The notes beneath the pieces were generated by a model. It was not told the origin of the DNA. It was given only the letters and a program-made list of their open reading frames with translations, and made no database searches. Below are positions 1-7,689 of a DNA stretch of 64,000 nucleotides, one piece after another (within the stretch, counting starts at the first letter, position 1; each line of letters opens with the position of its first letter). A program made the translations under genes and the position numbers. The stretch spans positions 1,116,001-1,180,000 of the forward strand of contig NZ_CP063845.1 of NCBI RefSeq assembly GCF_021018745.1, written 5' to 3'. Source of the DNA: Gloeobacter morelensis MG652769. Its GTDB lineage: Bacteria; Cyanobacteriota; Cyanobacteriia; Gloeobacterales; Gloeobacteraceae.

Positions 1-410
1 TGAGCGATCGCACCCAGCACCGTGCGGGAGCGCAAAGGAGCAAAAGTGGTCGAGCCGCCGTAGTTGAATAGACCGCTCGGAACGTTCTCGACTTCGGCCA
101 TCGTGGCGAAAAGCTTCACAAAAGGCGATTTGACCTGCTCCAGGCCGGGGGTGGTGGCCGGTTGGGCAGGCACAGTGGAAGCGGGCGGTGTGGAAGTGGA
201 AGCCACTGGGACCGGGGCTTCGCCGGGGCGGTTTTGCCAGAAGTAATAGCCGGCACCGCCCAACAGCAGTACTGCCAGGGCGATCCAGGCGATGGGGGGG
301 ATGCCGCCGCCTTTGAGGCGCTGGCCGCAAATTTCGCAGTTGGTGGCGGTGTTGGGGTTGCGGTCGTGGCCGCACTTGGGGCAGGTGACGTAGGTGAGGT
401 CGCGAACCAT
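1..410 (-). CDS. Zinc-ribbon protein with phosphate-binding-protein-like domain (C-terminus beyond window)
   Basis: The gene reads leftwards from an ATG at 410 and runs off the window. The first 35 residues hold two CxxC pairs (CPKC and CEIC), the pattern of a zinc ribbon. A single membrane segment rich in Ala, Leu and Gly follows at about residues 43-58, then a Pro/Thr/Ser linker. After the linker, the segment GLFNYGGSTTFAPL resembles the N-terminal ligand-binding motif of PstS-type periplasmic phosphate-binding proteins. The layout suggests a zinc ribbon inside the cell and a solute-binding domain outside; this is inference. The next gene, a tubulin-like protein, lies only 12 bp upstream on the same strand, so the two are probably one operon and may act together. 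The function of the pair is unknown. Confidence 0.7.
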   Translation of the reverse strand, partial: MVRDLTYVTCPKCGHDRNPNTATNCEICGQRLKGGGIPPIAWIALAVLLLGGAGYYFWQNRPGEAPVPVASTSTPPASTVPAQPATTPGLEQVKSPFVKLFATMAEVENVPSGLFNYGGSTTFAPLRSRTVLGAIA

Positions 411-422
411 GGCAGGAGCCTC

Positions 423-3400
423 CTAGCTGTGACCCAGCTCTTCTTTGACGTTGGCTTCGATGATGTAGACCTGATCGTTGGTGAGCCCCAATTCTTCTTG
501 CAATTCCAACAGTTGCGCCTGCTCCTCCGGGTCGATGGCCGCGTCGTTTTCGAGAAACGCCCGAAACATCAGGCCGTATTCGAGCACCGCTTCTTTATTT
601 TGGGGCTTGGGAGTCAACAGATCGATAAGTTGCTGCGACTGCTCGGGGCTGACGCCGTAGCGCACCCGGAAGCGCTCTAACAGCATCTTCTCGGTGGTGC
701 TCAGCTCGCCGTCTTTGACGCAGCTTTCGACCAGCTTGCGGTATTTGTCGAGGTTGCTCTCGCGGGCGGGATCGCCCGGCTGTAGAACTTCCGGGATGGG
801 GGCGGGGATGGCTCTGGCGGGGCCGTTTGCCGCCGTGCCGGGGCGGGCTGTCCCTTCGATGTAGAGATTGTGGGTCTTGATAAAGTCTTCGACCGCCTCG
901 GCGGCCTCCCGGTAGGCGGGGTTGTCCTCGCCCCCTTCGACCTCGGCGCGGTGAACAGCCAGCCACTGCATCAGACGGGTATAAAATTCCTGCTTCGCCG
1001 GGCGAGTGGTAGGCGCGCCGCCCTGGCGGGCCAACTCGTCGGCCAGGATGTCTTTGAAGCGGCGGTTGGTGTCGCCCAGCAGAAATTCGGTCGCACTCTG
1101 CCAGTCGCTGCCCAGCACCTCGGTTTTTTCGAGCCCCGACTGGCGGTCAAAAAAGCGCAGACGGGCTTCCTGGTAACCGGTGAGCTTGTTTTCGACCAAA
1201 TCGATCAGGCCCAGGGCGCGGCCGAGGATGGCGTTGCGGCGCACCTGCACTTCGTCCTCAGTCGAAGGCATCAGATCGCCGAAGCGGTCCTCGTCGCTGT
1301 CGGTATGCAATGGGTTGCGCTCGACGGCTTTGACCGCCCGGTAGACGCTGCGCATGCGGGCCATGCCCTCGATAAGCCTGAGCGGAAAGGCCCCCGCCTC
1401 CTGCACAAAGAAGATCCGGTGCGACTCGCCCAAAGGCCGGATGTCTTTATCGGTGATCGTGCTCGTTTTGCGGATGAAGGGCAAGATCGTCGCCGCCGCC
1501 GGATCGTCGGGTTTGTTGCCCCCCTGGATGCCCACCAGGGTCTGGCGCTTCTCGGGTTTGTCGTCCCAACCGAGGCGGGCCTGCTCCTGGGAAAAGCGCA
1601 AAAAGGGCTCCGATTTTTCGAAAGTCGTCTTGATCTGCGCCTCCTGCTGCTCGACGGTCGGGTAAGTCTCCAGAAACTTGCGCGCGGCGGAGACGCGGGC
1701 GCGCGAGCGGCCCACGAATTCGTCGAGGCTCGCATCGAGCAGACGGCCAAACAGATCCCGGGCGCGAAACGTGTCGAAGGTGTGCAGCTCGAACAGCGAC
1801 ACGTCGCTTGCTGAGAGCACCTTCTCGGAGATCAGCCCGCAGACGGCTTGCTCGCGTTCTCCCAGGGTGTTCTGGTAAATCATGCCGACGTCTTTTTCGT
1901 CGTAGAGCAGGATGCCGTTGACCGTGAGCGTGCGCGTCTCGCGCAGATAAGTATTCTCTTTGTCGGCAAACTGGGCTTCGAGGCTCTCCATCAACCGGTC
2001 GAAGCGGGTGAGATCGCTCAATAGCCGCTCGCTCTCCTCCCGGAGCGCCTCGACGAGCTGCACCCCGAGGGTGCGGCTTTTCACTTCGATCTTGGAGACA
2101 TAAACCGTCTCCAGGGCGAGCATGATCGCATTGAAGGTCTCGTCGATGCGGCGCTTGCGATCGAGCAGCAAAAACTGACGGGCCTGATCGTCCACCTGCT
2201 TGGTGAGCGTCTGCAGGGCGTTGGCGGACGAGCGCTCCTGGGGAATCCAGGTCTTCTGGCGATCCTGGTCGAAGCGGCTCTTGTAATCGGCCAGTACCTC
2301 CAGCAGCACCTCCAGAAACTGGCGGGCGAACTTCGGTCCCCGAAAGCGGTCCTCGATCATCCTGGCGAGCGTGGTGCGCAGCTCGGTGCACTTCTGGACA
2401 CTCAGCCGCTCCAGATTGTCGAACATTTTTTGATAAAAGTCGCTCCAGCGGCGCGGGTCGGTGTCGCCGTCGCTAAAGTGCACGGCGTACTTCTCCTGCT
2501 CGACCAAAACAAAGCGCTGCAGATTTTCAAACGGAATTTGCAGGTCGTTGCGGCGCTTGCGCAGGCTTGCCGCCCAGTCGGCTACTTCTTTGGTATAAGG
2601 CTTGGCGTTGTCGCCCATGGCGATCGAATCGAGCAGTTGGTGCTGGTTGTCCGATTCGGCAAGCACCAGACCGGGCAGAATCTCGGTGCGAATCAAGTCG
2701 CGCATGGCGGTGGGCGACGGGGTCGGATTCATCCACCAGCGCACCACCCGGCCTGCCAATCGCGAGGCGCAGGCGTTGATCACCCGCTCGATCGGAAATT
2801 GGATACTCGATAGTCCAAAGGTGATAAAGCTCTGCGGATACCCGAGCGGGTCGGGGCCGGCCCAGTGCTTGCGGATGTTGTCGCGCACGAGCTTTTTGAA
2901 CTGGCTGAAACCCGAGGAGAAATCGAGAAAGATATTTTGCGACACCATCTCCAGTACCGCCTCCAGGCTGGCGAAGGTGACTTTGTTGTTGGAGTTGCCC
3001 ACCAGGTAACAAAAGTTAAAGGGCACGTCGCGACCCGATTGGTCGCTGATGCGGTCGGAGGCGGCGGTGCTGTACTGGACCTCGAAGCGCGTGTCGGTAC
3101 GACTGTAGTAATCGAGTTCCATCAAAGCCGCATAGGCATTGGCGATCACCCGGTCGCCCAGGCCGGAGAAAGCCCCCGGCAACACCAGGTAGGCCGAGGA
3201 CTGGGGCAGATCGGAGGGCGGTACCCAGTCGCGCAGGTTGTAGGCCAGATCCAGGAGCATCCCCGAGCCGGTTCCCCCCGAGAGCGAGCCCACCACGAAG
3301 ATGTTGATGCCCTGGTCGAGCTGTACCTTCCAGGTATCGAGCATAAATTTTTCGTGGCCGCGGAGGCGACCGCGCGCCGCCGCAAAAGCGCCTTTGACCT

Positions 3401-3794
3401 GCTGGTAGTTGACTGCAAAAGCAAAACGGCCCAAGGCGCGAATCTGGCCTGCCCCGGCCAGAATCGAATCGGTGCCTTTAAGCTGGCTGGGGAACCATTC
3501 TGCCAGGTACGGATAGGAGCCGATGCGGCTGAGGATCGCCTTGGCGTCTTCGACCTTCGTCCAGACCTGCTCCACCGGCCGCAGGGAGATATCCTGTTTG
3601 AGCACCGTCTGCGGCTCGGAGACTTTGGCATTCTGCTCGGTATCGAGGTGCAAAAACGACACGATCGGCAGCGCGTCGAGGGTGCCATAGGATTCGACGA
3701 TCATCCGCCGAATTTTAATTAGAATCTCTTTGCCTGTGCCCCCGAGGCCCACCACCACCGTCGGTGTCATGCCGGTGTATTCAGCCATCACCAT
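423..3794 (-). CDS. Giant tubulin/FtsZ-fold protein (Tubulin_2-like) with C-terminal helical repeats
   Basis: This is a 1,123-residue protein. VVVGLGGTGKEIL at residues 13-25 opens a nucleotide-binding fold, and GSLSGGTGSGM at 169-179 carries the GGTGSG signature of the tubulin/FtsZ superfamily. The length and the position of the signature fit the bacterial 'tubulin-like' family seen in cyanobacteria and other large-genome bacteria, not cell-division FtsZ. The middle is long and charged, probably coiled coil. The C-terminus (from about residue 1010) has two similar helical modules, each with a Tyr-led helix, an acidic turn and a closing helix, reminiscent of TerB-like domains. The start could be ATG 3794, GTG 3791 or ATG 3788; an AAGG lies just upstream. 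The downstream neighbour, 12 bp away, encodes the zinc-ribbon/binding protein. The cellular role is not known. Confidence 0.8.
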   Translation of the reverse strand: MVMAEYTGMTPTVVVGLGGTGKEILIKIRRMIVESYGTLDALPIVSFLHLDTEQNAKVSEPQTVLKQDISLRPVEQVWTKVEDAKAILSRIGSYPYLAEWFPSQLKGTDSILAGAGQIRALGRFAFAVNYQQVKGAFAAARGRLRGHEKFMLDTWKVQLDQGINIFVVGSLSGGTGSGMLLDLAYNLRDWVPPSDLPQSSAYLVLPGAFSGLGDRVIANAYAALMELDYYSRTDTRFEVQYSTAASDRISDQSGRDVPFNFCYLVGNSNNKVTFASLEAVLEMVSQNIFLDFSSGFSQFKKLVRDNIRKHWAGPDPLGYPQSFITFGLSSIQFPIERVINACASRLAGRVVRWWMNPTPSPTAMRDLIRTEILPGLVLAESDNQHQLLDSIAMGDNAKPYTKEVADWAASLRKRRNDLQIPFENLQRFVLVEQEKYAVHFSDGDTDPRRWSDFYQKMFDNLERLSVQKCTELRTTLARMIEDRFRGPKFARQFLEVLLEVLADYKSRFDQDRQKTWIPQERSSANALQTLTKQVDDQARQFLLLDRKRRIDETFNAIMLALETVYVSKIEVKSRTLGVQLVEALREESERLLSDLTRFDRLMESLEAQFADKENTYLRETRTLTVNGILLYDEKDVGMIYQNTLGEREQAVCGLISEKVLSASDVSLFELHTFDTFRARDLFGRLLDASLDEFVGRSRARVSAARKFLETYPTVEQQEAQIKTTFEKSEPFLRFSQEQARLGWDDKPEKRQTLVGIQGGNKPDDPAAATILPFIRKTSTITDKDIRPLGESHRIFFVQEAGAFPLRLIEGMARMRSVYRAVKAVERNPLHTDSDEDRFGDLMPSTEDEVQVRRNAILGRALGLIDLVENKLTGYQEARLRFFDRQSGLEKTEVLGSDWQSATEFLLGDTNRRFKDILADELARQGGAPTTRPAKQEFYTRLMQWLAVHRAEVEGGEDNPAYREAAEAVEDFIKTHNLYIEGTARPGTAANGPARAIPAPIPEVLQPGDPARESNLDKYRKLVESCVKDGELSTTEKMLLERFRVRYGVSPEQSQQLIDLLTPKPQNKEAVLEYGLMFRAFLENDAAIDPEEQAQLLELQEELGLTNDQVYIIEANVKEELGHS

Positions 3795-3910
3795 CCCCGT
3801 AACCTTCCCTCAAAACTAGCTGATCGTTCGACGCTTCTGCAGTAAGAGATTGCCCCCCGGGTTCAGCACTGCTAGATTAAGAGATGTAACATACTGGGGC
3901 CTTTGCGGCG

Positions 3911-4612
3911 ATGACATCCTCTCTAGAAGAAGTGAAAGCCCAAATGGCCAGCGCCGACCCTGGCAAGCGCATGGCCGCCCTGGTCGCCCTGCGTTTTTTC
4001 TCGGACGAAGAGGCGGTGCCGCTGCTGTTTCAGGCAGCTCTCGACCCGATTCCGCTGGTGCGCGTCTACGCCGCCATCGGTCTGGGTAAGAAGAAGGGCG
4101 AAGGCAACTTCGACTTGCTGATCGACTTGCTCAACAACGACAAAGACGCCTCGGTGCGGGCGGAGGCGGCGGGCTCTCTAGGATCGCTCGGGGACCTGCG
4201 GGCAGTGGAATACCTGCTGCGGGCCTACTACGAAGACATCGACTGGATTGTCCGCTACAGCGCGGTGGTCTCGCTGGGGCAATTGCGCGACGAGCGAGGC
4301 TATCCGGTGCTGCGCAACGCCGTCGCAAGCGACACCGACATGATCCGCGACGCCGCCATCAGCGCCCTGGGCGAACTGGGCAACGCCCGTGCCCTCGATG
4401 TGCTGTTGCCCCTGGTCCCCAACCCGGACCCCGAAGTGCGCCGCCGCATCGCCCAGGCCCTGGGTCTTATCGCCCTGCAGGCGCGCGAGACCAATGCCCA
4501 GGAGCCGAGCCGCGCACCCCTCGCTTATCTCGCCAAGGACGACGACGAAAAAGTCGTCGAGTTCGCCCGTTACTATCTCGAACAATTGGATGGTACCGCC
4601 CCCCGCGAGTAG
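3911..4612 (+). CDS. HEAT-repeat protein (PBS-lyase-like repeats)
   Basis: The 233-residue protein is built almost entirely of about 30-residue helical pairs with the recurring pattern 'VR..AA..LG.L.D.RA...L', typical of the PBS-lyase HEAT-like repeats common in cyanobacteria. Five or six repeats can be seen between residues 20 and 200. Such proteins include phycobilin lyases (CpcE/F), NblB-like factors and general scaffolds; nothing here identifies which. No phycobiliprotein gene is nearby. It is divergent from the tubulin-like gene with a 116-bp gap, so the two may share a control region. The ATG at 3911 is the first in frame and gives a sensible N-terminus. Confidence 0.85.
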   Translation: MTSSLEEVKAQMASADPGKRMAALVALRFFSDEEAVPLLFQAALDPIPLVRVYAAIGLGKKKGEGNFDLLIDLLNNDKDASVRAEAAGSLGSLGDLRAVEYLLRAYYEDIDWIVRYSAVVSLGQLRDERGYPVLRNAVASDTDMIRDAAISALGELGNARALDVLLPLVPNPDPEVRRRIAQALGLIALQARETNAQEPSRAPLAYLAKDDDEKVVEFARYYLEQLDGTAPRE

Positions 4613-5064
4613 CAAATCAGGGGCATGGGATCTCAAGCGCTGCGATTGACCTGCGCTGTCTATATTCTGTTTTTCGGCCATCTGCTGAGCCCCTAAACAG
4701 GGGGATTCTGTGCGGATTTCACTTCTTTTCGCTAGCCAGTTTTTCCGTTCGCGGACCCGGGCGGGCGTGGCGGTGTATGCTGCAGTGCAAAAGGCAAGTT
4801 CTGGCATGGAGATGCTCCCATGCTCGGTTTTTAGGCACTCCACCATTAATGATTCCCATTTGACGGAATACATCTTTCGATGGACTAATAGGAAGTGTCC
4901 TTCCTTCCTGCGGTGGTTTCCCCTGCCCAAGGGGGATGGGCTATATCCCTTGTGTAGATGAATTTATTTAACAGGTTTTTAACGATTTCCCTATGATCAT
5001 GGCTAGGGGTAGCGCTTTTCCTGCCATGCGATTTTTATAACCGACAATAGGGGAATGGCAATTG
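4613..5064. other. Long intergenic leader upstream of glycosyltransferase
   Basis: This 452-bp gap holds no convincing gene. Short open frames exist on both strands but lack family features. The last 100 bases are AT-richer than the surroundings, with T-rich runs around 4960-5040, which fits a promoter or leader for the glycosyltransferase gene at 5065. A small hairpin lies near 4804-4823. I do not recognise a known riboswitch. Confidence 0.5.
4804..4832 (+). terminator. Hairpin with short T-run
   Basis: GCATGGAG pairs with CTCCCATGC across an ATG loop, with one bulged base, and is followed by CGG and five T at 4828-4832. The shape fits a weak intrinsic terminator or a leader attenuator. It lies 190 bp after the HEAT-repeat gene and 230 bp before the glycosyltransferase gene, so it could serve either one. 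Confidence 0.35.
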
Positions 5065-7476
5065 ATGTCATCTAGCCTCTTCGATGTTCTTACTACTGGA
5101 GTGGTCTACTTCTCGTTGGCCTTCCTGATGGCCGCGCTGCTGACGGTCTACGAGAAGGTGTTTGCCGCCAAGGCCGGACTGAGAGGAGCGGTTGCCTTCG
5201 CCCTGGGTAACGGCCCGGCGGCGCTGGTGGCCGGGTATCTTTCTCCCCACGGTTGGGAAATCCTGGTGCCGCTGGGAGTAGCCGCCGCCGCTCAGATTCT
5301 GATCCGCCGCTGGATGGTCCACTTCAGCGCTTCCGGCCGTCTGTTGCTGGTTAACAATTTCTTGCTTGCCCTCACGGTTCTCGCGTGGGGTGTGAACTTC
5401 ATTGTCAATCTCGACATCAGCCTCCTCACCAGGATGCTGATGCTGGCGGGCTACCCGCTGCTTGTCTTGATGCTGCCCATCGGCGTCATCGCTTCGCTAG
5501 AGCAGTGGGAGGTACTGACCCGCAAGCGCTGGCTCAGGCCGCGCACCGTCAAGCCGATCGGCGAGCGGGAGCACTATCCGAAGGTGTGTCTGCAGGTACC
5601 CTGCTACGCCGAACCACCGGAGGTGGTGATGGCCACCCTCGACCGGCTCGCCGCCCTGCGCTACCCCAACTTCGAAGTGATGGTGATCGACAACAATACC
5701 AAAGATCCCCACCTCTGGAAGCCTGTTGAGGCTTACTGCGAGCAGCTGGGCGAGCGCTTTCGCTTCTTCCATGTCGATCCGCTCGCCGGGGCGAAGGCAG
5801 GGGCGCTCAACTGGGCCATGGACCGGGTCGCGGGCGATGTCGAAATCATCGGCGTTATCGACGCCGACTACCACGCCGAAGCGGATTTTCTCAGTGCACT
5901 GCTCGGTCACTTCGACGATCCGCGCATGGGCTTCGTGCAGACGCCCCACGACTACCGCGAATGGGAAAATAGCCTTTACCAGCGCATGTGCTACTGGGAG
6001 TACAAGACGTTTTTTGCCACGACGATGCCCAGCCTCAACGAAAAAGACGCCGGGCTCACCGTCGGGACGATGTGCCTGATTCGCCGCCGGGCGCTCGATG
6101 AGGCGGGCGGGTGGTCGGAATGGTGCCAGACCGAGGATTCGGAGCTGGCCATTCGCATCCATGCGCTGGGTTACACCTCGGTATTCGTACCCCAAACCTT
6201 TGGCCGCGGGCTGATTCCCGAGACGTTTGCCGGCTACAAGAAGCAGCGCTTCCGCTGGACCTTCGGGCCGGTGCAGGAGTTCAAGCAGCATCTGCGGCTC
6301 TTTTTGCCCCAACCCTGGGCTGAACCTTCCGAGTTGCGGTCCATCCAGAAGCTGCACCACATGAACCATGGCCTGGGTCCCTTCACCACCGGCCTGTCGT
6401 TTTTGATGATGCCCGTCAACCTGGCGGTGCTCGTCTCGATGCTGGTGCAAGGGGAGACGGTTGCCGCACCCCGCAGCCTCTGGATTGCCGCCGTTTGCGC
6501 GACGGTCGCAGGCTGGTTGCTCACCTGGCTCATTCACCGCGTCGAAATGGGTTGCTCGCTGCGCGACACCATCGGTGCCCTCCTCGCCAAGCAGGCGCTC
6601 TACCACACGATGATCACCGCGAGCGTGATGGGGCTGTTTGTCGGCCGCATTCCGTGGCGGCGCACCGACAAGTTTAAGTCGCTGCCCAGCGGCCTGGTCG
6701 CCCTCGCCTCCGCCCGCACCGAGTTGCTCCTGGGGATTGGCTGTCTGGGTCTGGGGCTCGCCATTTGTTTGGCCCAGCCGGCCTCGAGCCTGCTGCTGCT
6801 TCTGGGAATTGGGCTGTTGTTCCAGAGCCTGAACTATCTGCCCGCGCCGCTTCTGGCGCTGCGCGCCGAGTACGAGTTGCAGGCGGCCCAAAGCGATGCG
6901 CTGCTCTCCCCCCAGATTCCCGTGCGCAAGCTGTCCGTTCCGGTCCGTCCGGTGGCAGCCGGTGCCGCCCTCGCCGGTGGTGTGGCGGTGATCGCCGGTG
7001 CCTGGCTTGCGCAGCCGCAGCCCGGCGCGCCACCGGTGGTGGTCAAGTCTGCCGCCCCCGCCAGTCGCCCCGTGATAGTCAAAACTTCGCCCGCAAAGTT
7101 CGACGATGAGCACGTTCCTGCCAAGCAGCCGCCCGTGGCTACCCGTCAGGCGTACCTGCAGGTCTCTTCGGGCGCGGTAAGCACACCGGTGCTGAGCACG
7201 GCGGCAAGCGGGTCGCCTGCGGACGGGCGGACCGACCGGCGTCCTTCCTTGCCCACCTCCGGTTCCCGCACAACGGCTATGGTGGGCAATCCATCTGCCT
7301 CCAGCGTGCCGAGCGACCTCGATTTCCATTACGCTCTTGCCCCAAGCGAGAGCGAAGCGGGCATCACAGAACCCACCTCGATCCAGCTGCTGGCCGTCAG
7401 CACTCCGATCATTTCTGACTGCTACGACCAGGATTTTAAAAAGCGCGATTACCGCTGCCGCAATCGCAAAAACTAG
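5065..7476 (+). CDS. Membrane-bound family 2 glycosyltransferase
   Basis: The 803-residue protein is probably a processive inner-membrane glycosyltransferase that makes or extends a surface polysaccharide; the sugar is unknown. About four membrane segments occupy residues 10-145. The GT-A catalytic domain follows: PCYAEPPEVV, then DADYHAEADF (the DxD-type metal site), TEDSELAIRIHALG (the TED motif) and KKQRFRW (the QxxRW motif of cellulose-synthase-like enzymes). Several more membrane helices follow at about 420-620. The last 160 residues are an unusual Ala/Pro/Ser/Thr-rich tail ending in a basic, Cys-containing stretch. ATG 5065 is chosen over the TTG at 5062, with GGGGAA upstream. Hairpins at the stop codon suggest it is a single transcription unit. 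Confidence 0.9.
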   Translation: MSSSLFDVLTTGVVYFSLAFLMAALLTVYEKVFAAKAGLRGAVAFALGNGPAALVAGYLSPHGWEILVPLGVAAAAQILIRRWMVHFSASGRLLLVNNFLLALTVLAWGVNFIVNLDISLLTRMLMLAGYPLLVLMLPIGVIASLEQWEVLTRKRWLRPRTVKPIGEREHYPKVCLQVPCYAEPPEVVMATLDRLAALRYPNFEVMVIDNNTKDPHLWKPVEAYCEQLGERFRFFHVDPLAGAKAGALNWAMDRVAGDVEIIGVIDADYHAEADFLSALLGHFDDPRMGFVQTPHDYREWENSLYQRMCYWEYKTFFATTMPSLNEKDAGLTVGTMCLIRRRALDEAGGWSEWCQTEDSELAIRIHALGYTSVFVPQTFGRGLIPETFAGYKKQRFRWTFGPVQEFKQHLRLFLPQPWAEPSELRSIQKLHHMNHGLGPFTTGLSFLMMPVNLAVLVSMLVQGETVAAPRSLWIAAVCATVAGWLLTWLIHRVEMGCSLRDTIGALLAKQALYHTMITASVMGLFVGRIPWRRTDKFKSLPSGLVALASARTELLLGIGCLGLGLAICLAQPASSLLLLLGIGLLFQSLNYLPAPLLALRAEYELQAAQSDALLSPQIPVRKLSVPVRPVAAGAALAGGVAVIAGAWLAQPQPGAPPVVVKSAAPASRPVIVKTSPAKFDDEHVPAKQPPVATRQAYLQVSSGAVSTPVLSTAASGSPADGRTDRRPSLPTSGSRTTAMVGNPSASSVPSDLDFHYALAPSESEAGITEPTSIQLLAVSTPIISDCYDQDFKKRDYRCRNRKN

Positions 7477-7507
7477 GTGTCAGGTGGTTGCCTGGCACCT
7501 GGGTTTT
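7475..7507 (+). terminator. Intrinsic terminator after glycosyltransferase
   Basis: AGGTGTCAGG (7475-7484) pairs with CCTGGCACCT (7491-7500) across a 6-base loop, with one G-T pair, followed by GGGTTTT. The stem starts inside the TAG stop codon. Confidence 0.6.
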
Positions 7508-7508
7508 G

Positions 7509-7540
7509 GGTGGGTCAGATCAACTTCGATCTGACCCACC
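7509..7540. repeat. Perfect 13-bp inverted repeat
   Basis: GGTGGGTCAGATC (7509-7521) and its exact reverse complement (7528-7540) flank AACTTC. No T-run follows on either side. It may be a second-stage terminator between the convergent glycosyltransferase and recQ genes, or the end of a lost mobile element. Confidence 0.5.
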
Positions 7541-7689
7541 TCTGGTGATTACGGCGATTGCGGAGGAGCTTGCACCACTGTTGCGTCCCTGCTGCCGTAT
7601 GGCTCCATCGAGAAGTGCATTTAGCAGAACGCCGACCCACAGCCGACCTTGATCTAGAGCTGTTGGCGGGTCAGGCCAGTTTTGGGTTG

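Noticed and set aside
5497-7329. 610-codon minus-strand open frame opposite the glycosyltransferase
   Set aside because: A high-GC shadow frame. The plus-strand product has clear family motifs and this one has none.
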